Program-made: the position numbers and the translations under genes
In this document: positions 26,840 to 34,916 of the stretch, piece by piece
Layout of the letters: the number at the start of each line of letters is the position of its first letter
Numbering within the stretch: the first letter of the stretch is position 1
Notes under the pieces: model-generated
The model's database searches: none
What the model was told of the DNA's origin: nothing
The model's input: only the letters and a program-made list of their open reading frames with translations
DNA from: Candidatus Angelobacter sp.
Lineage (GTDB): Bacteria; Acidobacteriota; Terriglobia; Terriglobales; Acidobacteriaceae
Direction: 5' to 3'
DNA length: 53,822 bases
NCBI GenBank assembly: GCA_025462835.1
Contig: JAOAPH010000108.1
Location: 1 to 53,822, forward strand

Positions 26840-27262
26840 GTGGCTAATGTTCCTTCCATTTCGGTTGTCGACGATGACGCTTCCATCCGTGAATCGCTTC
26901 GGGGATTAATCAGATCGATCGGTTTCTCGGCCAACATATTTGCCTCCGCCGAAGAGTTCTTGAACTCAGATAATCTTTGCAAAACGGATTGCCTGATACT
27001 TGATGTCCGTATGCCGGGGATGAATGGGATCGAGCTTCAGCGTCAGCTGACGGTCAATCGTTGTGAAAGCCCGGTGATCTTCATCACGGCCCATGGAGAT
27101 GAGGAAGCTCGTGCACGAGCTCTTAGAGATGGCGCTGTGGCTTACTTATTCAAGCCATTCAGTGAGGACGCGTTATTGAATGCGGTTCACACTGCCCTGG
27201 ACTCGAAAAATGGTGGAGCGAAAGGCGATCGAAACAGTGAAGAAGAGAGCCACGCGACATGA
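26840..27262 (+). CDS. Stand-alone receiver-domain response regulator
   Basis: A 140-aa CheY-like protein with only a receiver domain. Seen: VVDDDASIRESL, phospho-acceptor Asp55 in LILDVRMPG, FITAHGDE and the Lys of YLFKPF. No output domain; the last 20 residues are charged and probably flexible. The start must be GTG 26840: upstream ATG 26836 is out of frame and stops at once. There is no ribosome-binding site. It may shuttle or drain phosphate between the kinase at 30030 and the two larger regulators. Confidence 0.88.
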   Translation: MANVPSISVVDDDASIRESLRGLIRSIGFSANIFASAEEFLNSDNLCKTDCLILDVRMPGMNGIELQRQLTVNRCESPVIFITAHGDEEARARALRDGAVAYLFKPFSEDALLNAVHTALDSKNGGAKGDRNSEEESHAT

Positions 27263-27313
27263 TGCGCGCTGAAACTGAATTGGTGAAATGCTGCACGCCA
27301 AAGAGGTAACGTT

Positions 27314-28732
27314 ATGAGTGAGTCATATTCTCCCATCTACGTGGTGGATGATGATGAATCGATACTTGAGGCTGTGGGAAGTTTGGTTCGATCAGCGGGA
27401 TTCCCTGTAGAGACCTTTGCGTCCGCGCAGGAGTTTCTGACGAGCCCCCGGGAAAATCCTCCGAGCTGTTTGGTCCTGGACGTACAGCTCCCTGGCTTAA
27501 GTGGGCTCGAGCTGCAACAGGAGCTTACGAAGTCCGATGTCCGGGTCCCGATTATTTTCCTCACAGGTCACGGCGATATCCCGATGTCGGTTCGAGCGAT
27601 GAAAGCGGGCGCCATTGAGTTCTTGACCAAGCCTTTTCACGATGAGGACCTGCTAGATGCGATTCAGTACGGGATTGCCCGGAGTAGTGGTTCGGAGCAG
27701 CATCGGACAGATAGCCCCCGCTTATCAATCGAACCGCTAAAGGGCTCATCCTTCAATGATCTCCACTTGGAAGAAGAGGTTGGAAATCATACTGGCTTTG
27801 ATGGAATCGTGGGTCAGAGTCGAGCTCTCCGCCAGGCGCTCCAGCTAGTGGACATGGTGGCAGGCAGCGATTCGACCGTCCTCTTGCGTGGGGAGACAGG
27901 CACAGGAAAAGAACGGATCGCGCGCGCTATTCACGATCGTAGCCACCGGAAGCAGCGACCGTTCGTAAAACTGAACTGCGCTGCCATTCCCAGCGGGCTG
28001 CTGGAGAGCGAACTCTTTGGGCACGAGCGGGGAGCCTTCACCGGCGCCATTACTCAAAAGATAGGCAGGTTTGAACTGGCCGATGGCGGTACGTTGTTTC
28101 TGGACGAAGTTGGAGATATTCCGCTCGAACTTCAGCCCAAACTCTTACGGGCTCTACAGGAACGGGAATTCGAGCGCCTGGGTAGCACGCGCACAAAAAA
28201 GGTCGACGTTCGACTAGTGGCAGCCACCAATTGCAACCTGGAAGAGATGATCGCTAAAAAGGAGTTCCGCTGCGACCTGTACTATCGGCTGAATGTTTTT
28301 CCCATCCACATCCCTCCACTGCGTGAGCGTTCGGAAGACATTCCTTTGCTGCTGCAATACTTCACGCAGAAGTACGCGCGCCGTATGCAAAAGGAGATTG
28401 AGATTGTTCCAGCAGCAGCTCTGAGCGAACTGACACGTTGGCATTGGCCAGGAAACATTCGTGAGCTTGAGAATCTCGTCGAGCGCGCAGTGGTACTTAC
28501 ACGAGACAGCAGCCTTGCGATCTCGGTTCCTGAGTTGATGAAAAGCGGCGCAAACGCCGGGCCCGTGAAAGTTGACGACTTGGACGAGCAAGAGCACATT
28601 GTGCGGACCTTGAAAGAGACTCAAGGGCGGGTCGGCGGCCCGAACGGAGCCGCGGCCCGCATGGGCTTGAAACGGACGACACTGATTACACGGATGAAGA
28701 AAATGGGAATCGACGCGCGCAAGGTGGCCTAA
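27314..28732 (+). CDS. NtrC-type sigma-54 response regulator (receiver-AAA+-Fis)
   Basis: A 472-aa enhancer-binding protein. The receiver (1-125) has phospho-acceptor Asp56 in VLDVQLPG and Lys in FLTKPF. The AAA+ domain (about 155-385) has [14 protein letters not shown] and LFLDEVGD. The Fis HTH is [21 protein letters not shown]. Sensor I region reads AATNCNL, where Arg is usual (AATNRNL in the paralogue at 3192). AAA and Fis regions are nearly identical to that paralogue, so both probably act on the same enhancers, one through phosphorylation and one through GAF ligands. The ATG follows AGAGGTAACGTT. It converges with the next gene with eight bases between. Confidence 0.94.
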   Translation: MSESYSPIYVVDDDESILEAVGSLVRSAGFPVETFASAQEFLTSPRENPPSCLVLDVQLPGLSGLELQQELTKSDVRVPIIFLTGHGDIPMSVRAMKAGAIEFLTKPFHDEDLLDAIQYGIARSSGSEQHRTDSPRLSIEPLKGSSFNDLHLEEEVGNHTGFDGIVGQSRALRQALQLVDMVAGSDSTVLLRGETGTGKERIARAIHDRSHRKQRPFVKLNCAAIPSGLLESELFGHERGAFTGAITQKIGRFELADGGTLFLDEVGDIPLELQPKLLRALQEREFERLGSTRTKKVDVRLVAATNCNLEEMIAKKEFRCDLYYRLNVFPIHIPPLRERSEDIPLLLQYFTQKYARRMQKEIEIVPAAALSELTRWHWPGNIRELENLVERAVVLTRDSSLAISVPELMKSGANAGPVKVDDLDEQEHIVRTLKETQGRVGGPNGAAARMGLKRTTLITRMKKMGIDARKVA

Positions 28733-28740
28733 GTCTCATC

Positions 28741-29160
28741 TCAGCGATAGACCATAGGAATCTCAACGCGATTCTCTCTGGTCGGATTCGGGAGTCCGTA
28801 CGCGGCCGTTAGTATTCGCTTGCCGTACTTGCCCCATACTTCGTAAAGGTGATGTTCGCCATTCTGAGTCCTGAAGACGAGTTTGAAATCACTCTCCTTC
28901 ACTGGATCCTCGTCAACAGGAAGCATGTATGCTTCGTTGGCGGTCTTACCGCCCTTGAGGCGGAAAAATACCAGATTTGGCGAAACCTCATGCTCAATCT
29001 GGTAATCACCGGCGGGGAGCTGGCTATCTCCGATCCAGAATCCAAATGGAATTGTTGCATGGGCAGTTTTTTGATTCTGCGCCGCACCCGGAGTTGCGAG
29101 AAGCAGAAGGACAGAGCAGACCAACAACAAATTTTTAAGTCGTCTCGCGCGGATCTTCAT
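28741..29160 (-). CDS. Small secreted 'LPAG-Y' family protein
   Basis: A 139-aa protein with a signal peptide (LLLVCSVLLLLATPGAAQ). The mature part has TIPFGFWIGDSQLPAGDYQIE, a LKGGKTANEAYMLPV stretch and a VWGKYGKRILTAAYGLPN end. A second family member is at 37275, sharing F-F-x-G-x-S-x-LPAG-x-Y and the K-YGK motif. The fold looks all-beta. Such proteins recur in Acidobacteriota as secreted hypotheticals; function unknown. Its ATG lies at the edge of the 309-nt gap leading to the gene at 29470. Confidence 0.75.
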   Translation of the reverse strand: MKIRARRLKNLLLVCSVLLLLATPGAAQNQKTAHATIPFGFWIGDSQLPAGDYQIEHEVSPNLVFFRLKGGKTANEAYMLPVDEDPVKESDFKLVFRTQNGEHHLYEVWGKYGKRILTAAYGLPNPTRENRVEIPMVYR

Positions 29161-29340
29161 ATCGTGTTCCTCTCTACCAGGCAGATGATTTGGCCGTCTC
29201 GAGATATTGCGCTCTCATCTTCCACAGCCCGTACCCTACAGTGCAAGATGCTTGCCACTGAGACCTAGAAGCAAATAAATGCAATTGATTGAAATGACTG
29301 CCTGTTGTATCAGGGTTGCCGCCGCCGACCTCGGGATCCA

Positions 29341-29390
29341 GTGTCGGAGTGTCGCCGCAAGCACCGACAAAACCTAGAGTAAACGACACC
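29341..29390. promoter_or_regulatory. GTGTCG / CGACA half-site cluster, putative enhancer (UAS)
   Basis: GTGTCGG at 29341, GTGTCG at 29349, CCGACA at 29364 and CGACACC at 29384; another CGAC starts at 29336. They sit 67-116 bp upstream of the -12 at 29456-29457. The rest of the 309-nt gap (29161-29469) shows no gene. Confidence 0.55.
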
Positions 29391-29442
29391 GTAATGCCGA
29401 AGAATTGGCTCAGCCCTCTCTATCACGAGTGATCAGTAAAAC

Positions 29443-29458
29443 TGGAACGTCGCGTGCT
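29443..29458 (+). promoter_or_regulatory. Sigma-54 (-24/-12) promoter for the pseudo-receiver gene
   Basis: TGGAACGTCGCGTGCT at the strict spacing. The last base of the -12 GC is 13 bases before the ATG at 29470, the same offset as at the 26813 promoter, so the transcript would again be leaderless. Confidence 0.58.
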
Positions 29459-29469
29459 TCACCTATCGC

Positions 29470-29853
29470 ATGGCAGTCGAGAGAATCCTTTACATATCCG
29501 ATCAGACGGCCAGCAGCAATTCGGTTTTGGCCGCCCTCAAGGCCAGCGGCTATGAGGTTGTGAGCACTGACGGCTCAACGGACGCGGTCGCGCTTCTATT
29601 CGTGATGCATTCCGTGGCTGCTGTCCTGGTGGATGATCGTGCCAGGGAACAGACCAGATTTGACTTGACGCGAACCCTAAGGGCGATTCGTCCTGATGTT
29701 CCGATCACCTTGCTCTGCGGCGTTCAGATGGATCGCTTGGCGTCATTGGCGGATGCTTATGTGAGCACGGGACAGCCACTCGAAAAGATGGCGCCGGCAG
29801 TACAGCGTCTGCTGACCGCGAAGCGTTTTCAAGTGCTGAGCAAGGAATGCTGA
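29470..29853 (+). CDS. Degenerate (pseudo-)receiver protein
   Basis: A 127-aa protein with the alternating strand/helix pattern of a receiver: ILYISDQTASSNSVLAALKASGYEVVSTDGS, then VAAVLVDDRAREQTRFDLTRTLRAIRPDVPITLLCG. The acidic pocket is reduced to one Asp (ISDQ), the acceptor position reads VLVDDRA, and the conserved Lys-Pro loop is STGQP without Lys. It is probably not phosphorylated in the normal way. No DNA-binding domain. The ATG has no ribosome site, in keeping with the leaderless promoter. A regulatory partner of the kinase downstream is plausible. Confidence 0.7.
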   Translation: MAVERILYISDQTASSNSVLAALKASGYEVVSTDGSTDAVALLFVMHSVAAVLVDDRAREQTRFDLTRTLRAIRPDVPITLLCGVQMDRLASLADAYVSTGQPLEKMAPAVQRLLTAKRFQVLSKEC

Positions 29854-29990
29854 TCTAGAGCTTCGTGTCTCCGCGAAGTGCACGGCGATACTGCAAAAGC
29901 CAAATTAATCAGCCGAAAACTTTTTGCAACCTTTTCTATGCTCCACATAATCGACATGGTCAGAGGAGCCACTGTCTGATTTAGGATTTT

Positions 29991-30016
29991 CCATGCAGGT
30001 AAGTGTACCTGCATGG
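29991..30016. repeat. Perfect 11-bp inverted repeat before the histidine kinase
   Basis: CCATGCAGGTA, a four-base loop (AGTG), TACCTGCATGG. The right arm ends three bases before the GGAG ribosome-binding site of the kinase. There is no T-run, so it is more likely an operator or a translation-control hairpin than a terminator. Confidence 0.75.
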
Positions 30017-30029
30017 CCGGAGCAGAAGC

Positions 30030-31970
30030 ATGTCCAGATTCAATCCTTTTCTGTGGCGCAGGCCGCCTGTGATTTTGCGTTATGGGATCGCGGTTCTGTC
30101 TGTGACCGTAGCGCTGATCCTTTCATCGTGGGCGGCGCTACATCTGCAAGCAGCTCCCGTGTCACTGTTTCTCTCTGCCGTCATGCTTGCTGCGTGGTTC
30201 GGTGGAGTTGGGCCAGGATTGCTGGCTGTTGTCTTCTCCGTTTTCGTTTTCTACTATTACATTCTGCCGCCAATAGGCTTAGGCGCAAAAGCCGCTGACG
30301 AGATACCACGCCTTCTCGCTTTTACAACTTCAACGCTGGTTGTCGGGTTGCTGAGTGCTGCGCAAAGGAGCGCCACGGAATCGCTCAGGCGCACGCGCGA
30401 TGATCTGAAAGGAAGCGTTCAAGAACTCGAGATGACGAACCTGGCCTTGCAAGCAGAAAGCGGGGAGCGCAAGGAAGCTGAGAATGATTTGCGACGCAGC
30501 CAGGCATATTTGGCCGAAGCACAAGGATTAAGCCATACCGGCAGCTTCGGGTGGAATGCTTCGACCAACGAGATCGTCTGGTCAGAGGAGAGCTTTCGAA
30601 TCTTCAAATACGACCGAACGACGCAACCAACCATGGAACGTATTGTCCAACGAGTTCATCCGGAAGATGCCGCCCTCGTGAAACAAACGATCGCGCGTGC
30701 GTCCCAGGATGGGAAGAATTTTGAACATGAATATCGTTTGCTCATGCCGGATGGTTCCGTCAAGTATGTTCATGTTGTGGCACATAGTTCACGCGATGAA
30801 TCTCGCAACTCAGAGTTTGTGGGAGCCGTCATGGACGTCACCGCTGAAAAGCAGGCGCAAGAAGCCCTACGGAACAGCGAGCAGCACTGGCGCGATGCAT
30901 TTGAGAACAACCCAACCATGTACTTCATGATGGATGCCGCGGGTACCATCATGGCGGTGAACCCCTTCGGCGCTGAACAACTGGGCTATACGGTGGATGA
31001 GCTGGTGGGTCAGCCGGTGCTCAACATTTTTTATGAGCCTGATCGGGAGGCGGTCAAAAGGAAGGTCGCTCTCTGCCTGGAACAACTCGGCCGCTCGATG
31101 ACTTGGGAATTCCGCAAAATGCGCAAAGATGGCTCGGTGGTTTGGGTTCGCGAAACCGCCAGAGGCGTCCTCAGGTCGAACGATCATGTTGTTTTGATCG
31201 CCTGTGAAGATATCACCGAGCAGAAGCGTGCGGAAGAAGCGCTGCGTCAGGCGCAAGCGGACCTTGCGCACGTGAGTCGCGTGACAACCATGGGAGAGTT
31301 GACTGCGTCACTGGCGCACGAAGTAAATCAACCGATTGCCGCCGCCGTCACTAACGCGAATGCCTGCTCGCGCTGGCTCGCTGCCCACCCTCCCAACCTG
31401 GAAGAAGCGCGCGCTGCCGCAAAGAGGATCGTGAGGGATGGAACGCGGGCTGCGGAAATCATCAGCAGGATCCGCCTGCTCTTCAAGAAGGGTGCTCCGG
31501 TAAGGGAGTTGGTCGACCTAAATCATGTCATTCGAGAGATGGTTGTTCTCCTGCGCGGCGAGGCGACGCGATACTCCATATCAGTCCGGACCGAATTGGC
31601 GGCAGATCTTCCCCAGCCCACAGGAGATCGCGTGCAATTGCAGCAGGTCATGATGAACCTTTTCATGAACAGCATTGAAGCGATGAAGGAAGTGGATGAG
31701 ATCCGCGAGCTCGCCATTAAGTCGCAGCGAACGGAAGACGAGCAGATTCTGGTGTCCGTCAGAGATACTGGCGTGGGGCTACCCCCTGAGCAGGCTGACA
31801 AAGTCTTCGACGCGTTCTTCAGCACGAAGCCTCAAGGGACTGGAATGGGGTTATCCATCAGTCGTTCTATAGTTGAGTCACATGGCGGCCGTTTGTGGGC
31901 TGCGGAAAATTCTCAGCGCGGCGCAAGTTTTTGTTTCACTTTGCCCACCAACACCGATTCGCATGAATGA
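30030..31970 (+). CDS. Membrane PAS-PAS sensor histidine kinase
   Basis: A 646-aa kinase. Residues about 12-105 form a DUF4118-like membrane region of three or four segments (YGIAVLSVTVALILSSWAAL; VSLFLSAVMLAAWFGG; LLAVVFSVFVFYYYILPPIG). A coiled segment leads to PAS1 (about 165-280; HTGSFGWNASTNEIVWSEESFRIF, PAC end AVMDVTAEKQAQEAL) and PAS2 (about 285-405). The HisKA domain has phospho-His430 in LAHEVNQPIAA. The ATPase has MNLFMNSIEAM (N box), DTGVGLP (G1) and GTGMGLSIS (G2). The start ATG 30030 is set by GGAG seven bases ahead; the GTG at 30003 lies in the hairpin. It likely feeds the FixJ-like and NtrC-type regulators nearby. Confidence 0.93.
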   Translation: MSRFNPFLWRRPPVILRYGIAVLSVTVALILSSWAALHLQAAPVSLFLSAVMLAAWFGGVGPGLLAVVFSVFVFYYYILPPIGLGAKAADEIPRLLAFTTSTLVVGLLSAAQRSATESLRRTRDDLKGSVQELEMTNLALQAESGERKEAENDLRRSQAYLAEAQGLSHTGSFGWNASTNEIVWSEESFRIFKYDRTTQPTMERIVQRVHPEDAALVKQTIARASQDGKNFEHEYRLLMPDGSVKYVHVVAHSSRDESRNSEFVGAVMDVTAEKQAQEALRNSEQHWRDAFENNPTMYFMMDAAGTIMAVNPFGAEQLGYTVDELVGQPVLNIFYEPDREAVKRKVALCLEQLGRSMTWEFRKMRKDGSVVWVRETARGVLRSNDHVVLIACEDITEQKRAEEALRQAQADLAHVSRVTTMGELTASLAHEVNQPIAAAVTNANACSRWLAAHPPNLEEARAAAKRIVRDGTRAAEIISRIRLLFKKGAPVRELVDLNHVIREMVVLLRGEATRYSISVRTELAADLPQPTGDRVQLQQVMMNLFMNSIEAMKEVDEIRELAIKSQRTEDEQILVSVRDTGVGLPPEQADKVFDAFFSTKPQGTGMGLSISRSIVESHGGRLWAAENSQRGASFCFTLPTNTDSHE

Positions 31971-32012
31971 TGGCTGTGGGCTGCATGCCAGAACGGCTGT
32001 TCTGCAACATCG

Positions 32013-32067
32013 GTGTCAACTGACACTGCCGAGCCCACGACACCTCGACTCATTCAGTCATTCGTCG
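32013..32067. promoter_or_regulatory. GTGTCA-TGACAC dyad plus CGACACC/CTCGAC sites, putative enhancer (UAS)
   Basis: A perfect dyad GTGTCA-AC-TGACAC (32013-32026) is followed by CGACACC at 32038, CTCGAC at 32044 and GTCGAG at 32064. The group is 49-103 bp upstream of the -12 at 32115-32116. The half-sites match those at the other sigma-54 promoters. Confidence 0.58.
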
Positions 32068-32101
32068 AGAAGCAAGCCCTTTTAAATCAATGCTCATCAT
32101 T

Positions 32102-32117
32102 TGGAAGCCTGCTTGCT
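32102..32117 (+). promoter_or_regulatory. Sigma-54 (-24/-12) promoter for the PP2C phosphatase
   Basis: TGGAAGCCTGCTTGCT: a full TTGCT -12 at the strict spacing. The predicted start, near 32128, is about five bases before ATG 32133, which supports that start codon. Confidence 0.6.
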
Positions 32118-32132
32118 CTAAAGAATAGATTC

Positions 32133-33320
32133 ATGAGCTGGCTGTCACTTTTTCGGGAGGACGTTGGGGCGGGAGTTCGCAAGTGGCTTCCACTCGCGTT
32201 TGTGTTGGGATCGATCGCCATTGTTGCTTACGCTGACGGCATCGCCAGTTCAGTCCCGCTTGGGTATCTCTACGTCTTGCCACTCGGGATCGGCGCCATG
32301 TTCCTGCGCTCTGAGATCAGCTACGGACTTATTGCCATCTGTGCTGTTTTGCATGATTTACTCCGTCCCGATTATTTGACGCTCCACGGTCGTATCGCTC
32401 ACAACATCACCGGAATTATCGTATTTTCGTTTGTTGTATATGCCATCCAGCGGTACGTGAAGCAAAGGGAAGTATTGTCCAGAGCGGTGCGCCAGCAGCG
32501 CGATGATCTTCTCCACGACGTGGAACTCGCAGGACAAGTGCAGCGCATGTTTCTTCCCGTGGGCCGGCCAGCCATTCCCGGACTGGATATTGTGGGAATG
32601 ATGCAACCGGCACGTGGCGTGGGTGGTGACTACTACGACTACATACCTATCGATGAACATACGATTCAGATCGTGATCGCCGATGTGGCCGGAAAAGGGG
32701 TGCCTGCTGCGCTACTGATGTCGGCGGCAGCGGCGTCGATGCAACTGGAGGCCAACCAGGCTCGAGACATGCTGGAGATCGTTGGCCGACTGAACGGCGG
32801 AATTCACTCTGTCTCAGATGGGATCCGATATGTAACGTTGCTGCTTGCAGAGGTGGACGCCAATGGCCGAACATTGCGCTACGTGAACTGTGGACATAAT
32901 CCGGCAATCCTGTATCAGGAAAAGACCGGTGAGGCAGTGTCTATGGACTCTTCCTGTCCGCCGCTGGGAATGTTTTCCCAAGCTTCATGTGAGATCGGCC
33001 GATACGACCTTGCCGTCGGCGATGTGATGGTCTTTTACACTGATGGTGTAACGGAAGCAGAGAACCGGACTGGAGAAGAATTCGGTATAGAGCGTCTCCA
33101 GGCAGTAGTGCGGCGTAGTTCGTCTTTGTCTGCAGAGGGCATCATGGGCGCAATCTTTCATGCGACGGCCGACTTCCACCAGGGGCTTGGCTTCAACGAC
33201 GATGTCACCATCCTGGTAGTGAAATGCAATTTCGACGGGCCTGAGCTGGTTCATTCGCGCAAGCGCTCTGACAGGGACGTGGAACCTCTCGCGGCAACAA
33301 TCAATGCGGATCGCGAATGA
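32133..33320 (+). CDS. Membrane SpoIIE/RsbU-type PP2C serine phosphatase
   Basis: A 395-aa protein. The N-terminal third has about four membrane segments (WLPLAFVLGSIAIVAYADG; PLGYLYVLPLGIGAMFL; ISYGLIAICAVLHDLL; ITGIIVFSFVVYAIQRY). A coiled linker (QRDDLLHDVELAGQVQRMFLP) leads to the PP2C/SpoIIE domain with ARGVGGDYYDYI, VIADVAGKGVPAALLMS, FYTDGVTEAEN and FNDDVTILVV, holding the metal-binding Asp residues. It dephosphorylates a protein partner, classically a STAS antagonist; the STAS protein at 5551 is a candidate. Start: ATG 32133 fits the promoter at 32102; GTG 32013 would add 40 unlikely residues. Confidence 0.9.
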   Translation: MSWLSLFREDVGAGVRKWLPLAFVLGSIAIVAYADGIASSVPLGYLYVLPLGIGAMFLRSEISYGLIAICAVLHDLLRPDYLTLHGRIAHNITGIIVFSFVVYAIQRYVKQREVLSRAVRQQRDDLLHDVELAGQVQRMFLPVGRPAIPGLDIVGMMQPARGVGGDYYDYIPIDEHTIQIVIADVAGKGVPAALLMSAAAASMQLEANQARDMLEIVGRLNGGIHSVSDGIRYVTLLLAEVDANGRTLRYVNCGHNPAILYQEKTGEAVSMDSSCPPLGMFSQASCEIGRYDLAVGDVMVFYTDGVTEAENRTGEEFGIERLQAVVRRSSSLSAEGIMGAIFHATADFHQGLGFNDDVTILVVKCNFDGPELVHSRKRSDRDVEPLAATINADRE

Positions 33321-33376
33321 CATACGGAATGTCGTAGAACCGACCAGGAAATCTACAAAGTGGTTATGATTGCAAG

Positions 33377-34078
33377 ATGATCGCACCCGGAGAGGCTTCC
33401 CATAATGACGTAATTTTGGCGACCGAGCACCTGAGCCGGGTGGTCGGCGGCGTCACTCTCGTCAACGATGTTTCAGTCGAGATACACACGAGGGAGCTTG
33501 TGGCGGTGGTGGGACCAAGCGGCTCGGGCAAGAGTTCATTTCTTCGTTTGTTGAACAGACTGGATGAACCTACTAGCGGAACTGTGACCTTCGAAGGACT
33601 GGACTACAGGCTGATCCCGCCGCGCGAACTGAGGCGCAAGATCGGAATGGTTACTCAGCGAGCTTACCTTTTCCCTGGCAGTGTCGCCGATAACATCAGC
33701 TTTGGCCCGCGGCAACGCGGTGAAGAAATGCCTCCCGACGAGATTGACGGATTGTTGGTTCACGTCGGCTTGCCAGGATTCAGCGACCGGAATGTTGCCA
33801 ATCTTTCCGGAGGTGAAGCGCAGCGAGTCTCATTGGCGCGCGCGCTTGCCAACTCGCCTACAGTCTTGCTGCTTGATGAACCTACTTCAGCGCTGGACCA
33901 AGAGGCTAAGATCGGGATCGAGTCACTCATTGAAAAAATAGTGCAGCAGAGCCAGTTGACCTGCGTGTTGGTCACTCACGATTTCGAGCAGGCATCCCGC
34001 GTGGCTGATCGAGTGATGGTTTTCCAAGCCGGCCGCGTACTCAGGGTCGGAAGCGCAACAGAGGTGCTACATGCTTAA
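33377..34078 (+). CDS. fetA: ABC transporter ATPase, FetA (YbbL)-like
   Basis: A 233-aa ATPase with Walker A GPSGSGKSS, Q-loop VTQRAYLFPG, signature LSGGEAQRVSLARAL, Walker B VLLLDEPTSALD and H-loop VTHDF. The compact size and the FetB-like permease overlapping its end (ATG of fetB lies within the last codons) identify the FetAB type, a two-component system linked to iron export and oxidative-stress resistance in enteric bacteria, and related to plant ALS3/STAR. Substrate here unproven. Confidence 0.87.
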   Translation: MIAPGEASHNDVILATEHLSRVVGGVTLVNDVSVEIHTRELVAVVGPSGSGKSSFLRLLNRLDEPTSGTVTFEGLDYRLIPPRELRRKIGMVTQRAYLFPGSVADNISFGPRQRGEEMPPDEIDGLLVHVGLPGFSDRNVANLSGGEAQRVSLARALANSPTVLLLDEPTSALDQEAKIGIESLIEKIVQQSQLTCVLVTHDFEQASRVADRVMVFQAGRVLRVGSATEVLHA

Positions 34079-34868
34079 TATGTTTTTTCGAGGTCCACTT
34101 CAGCTCGGGATTGCGCAGGCCGCAGTTACAGCGCTGGCTGCGATGATTGTCGTGTTGCTGGCTCGTAGCCGAAATATCCATTTGGAAAGTGACTTGGCGC
34201 TGGCGTTATTGCGTGGCGCCGTCCAGATCGTTGCGGTCGGGTCTATCTTGGGGATCCTCCTACGCAGTCCGCGTTGGACTGGCGGATTGTTACTGGCGGC
34301 GATGATCCTTGCTGCGGGAACAATTTCAAGAAGGCGCGCTAAAGGTTTGCCCGCGGCATTCGAGATATCCACTTACGCCATCGCATGCGGGGCAGGGTCG
34401 GTCATTGCGGTGATGACCTTGCTGGGTGTTATTGATACTGCGATCACATCTCTCATCCCGATCGGCAGCATGCTGATTGCGAATGCGATGAACACGAATG
34501 GTTTGACTCTCAACCGTTTTCGCGCTGACGTGATTGCGCATACCGGAGAGATCGAAACAGCGTTAGCGTTGGGGGCCGCACCGAAACAAAGCGTAGCGCC
34601 TTATTCCGAAGCTTCCTTCGAGGCCAGCTTGATTCCCGCGATTGATTCTCTGCGCTCGCTGGGAATCGTTTGGATCCCTGGAGTGATGGCAGGAATGCTG
34701 TTGTCCGGGGCCAGCCCGTTTTATGCGGCAATCTACCAGTTCGTTGTGGTTGCCATGATCTTTACTGCATCAGGTTTGACATCGCTTGTAAGCACACTTC
34801 TGATCCAGACTCATGCGTTTACGCCGGCCGAACAGCTCGTGATTCGGCCCGGTCTCGCCATCCAGTAG
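34071..34868 (+). CDS. fetB: FetB (YbbM)-like metal-export permease
   Basis: A 265-aa membrane protein with about seven hydrophobic segments. It carries the family features LLRGAVQIVAVGSILG near residue 45, IPIGSMLIANAMNTNGLTLNRF near 130-150, EIETALALGAAPKQSV near 160-175, and a late GIVWIPGVMAGMLLSGASPFYAAIYQFVV. The UPF0014 family usually has about 260 residues, so it is complete. It overlaps the ATPase gene by eight bases. It could limit free iron beside the copper oxidase and oxalate genes. Confidence 0.88.
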   Translation: MLNMFFRGPLQLGIAQAAVTALAAMIVVLLARSRNIHLESDLALALLRGAVQIVAVGSILGILLRSPRWTGGLLLAAMILAAGTISRRRAKGLPAAFEISTYAIACGAGSVIAVMTLLGVIDTAITSLIPIGSMLIANAMNTNGLTLNRFRADVIAHTGEIETALALGAAPKQSVAPYSEASFEASLIPAIDSLRSLGIVWIPGVMAGMLLSGASPFYAAIYQFVVVAMIFTASGLTSLVSTLLIQTHAFTPAEQLVIRPGLAIQ

Positions 34869-34916
34869 CGCGTTTACTTCGGCTACGTTCAAGTCCTCAG
34901 TCGAATTTCTGCAAAG

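Noticed and set aside
27281-27295. TGGTGAAATGCTGCA before the NtrC-type gene, resembling a sigma-54 promoter
   Set aside because: The GG-to-GC distance is one base short, and sigma-54 spacing is strict.
33361-33375. TGGTTATGATTGCAA before fetA
   Set aside because: The -12 GC is two bases too close to the GG.
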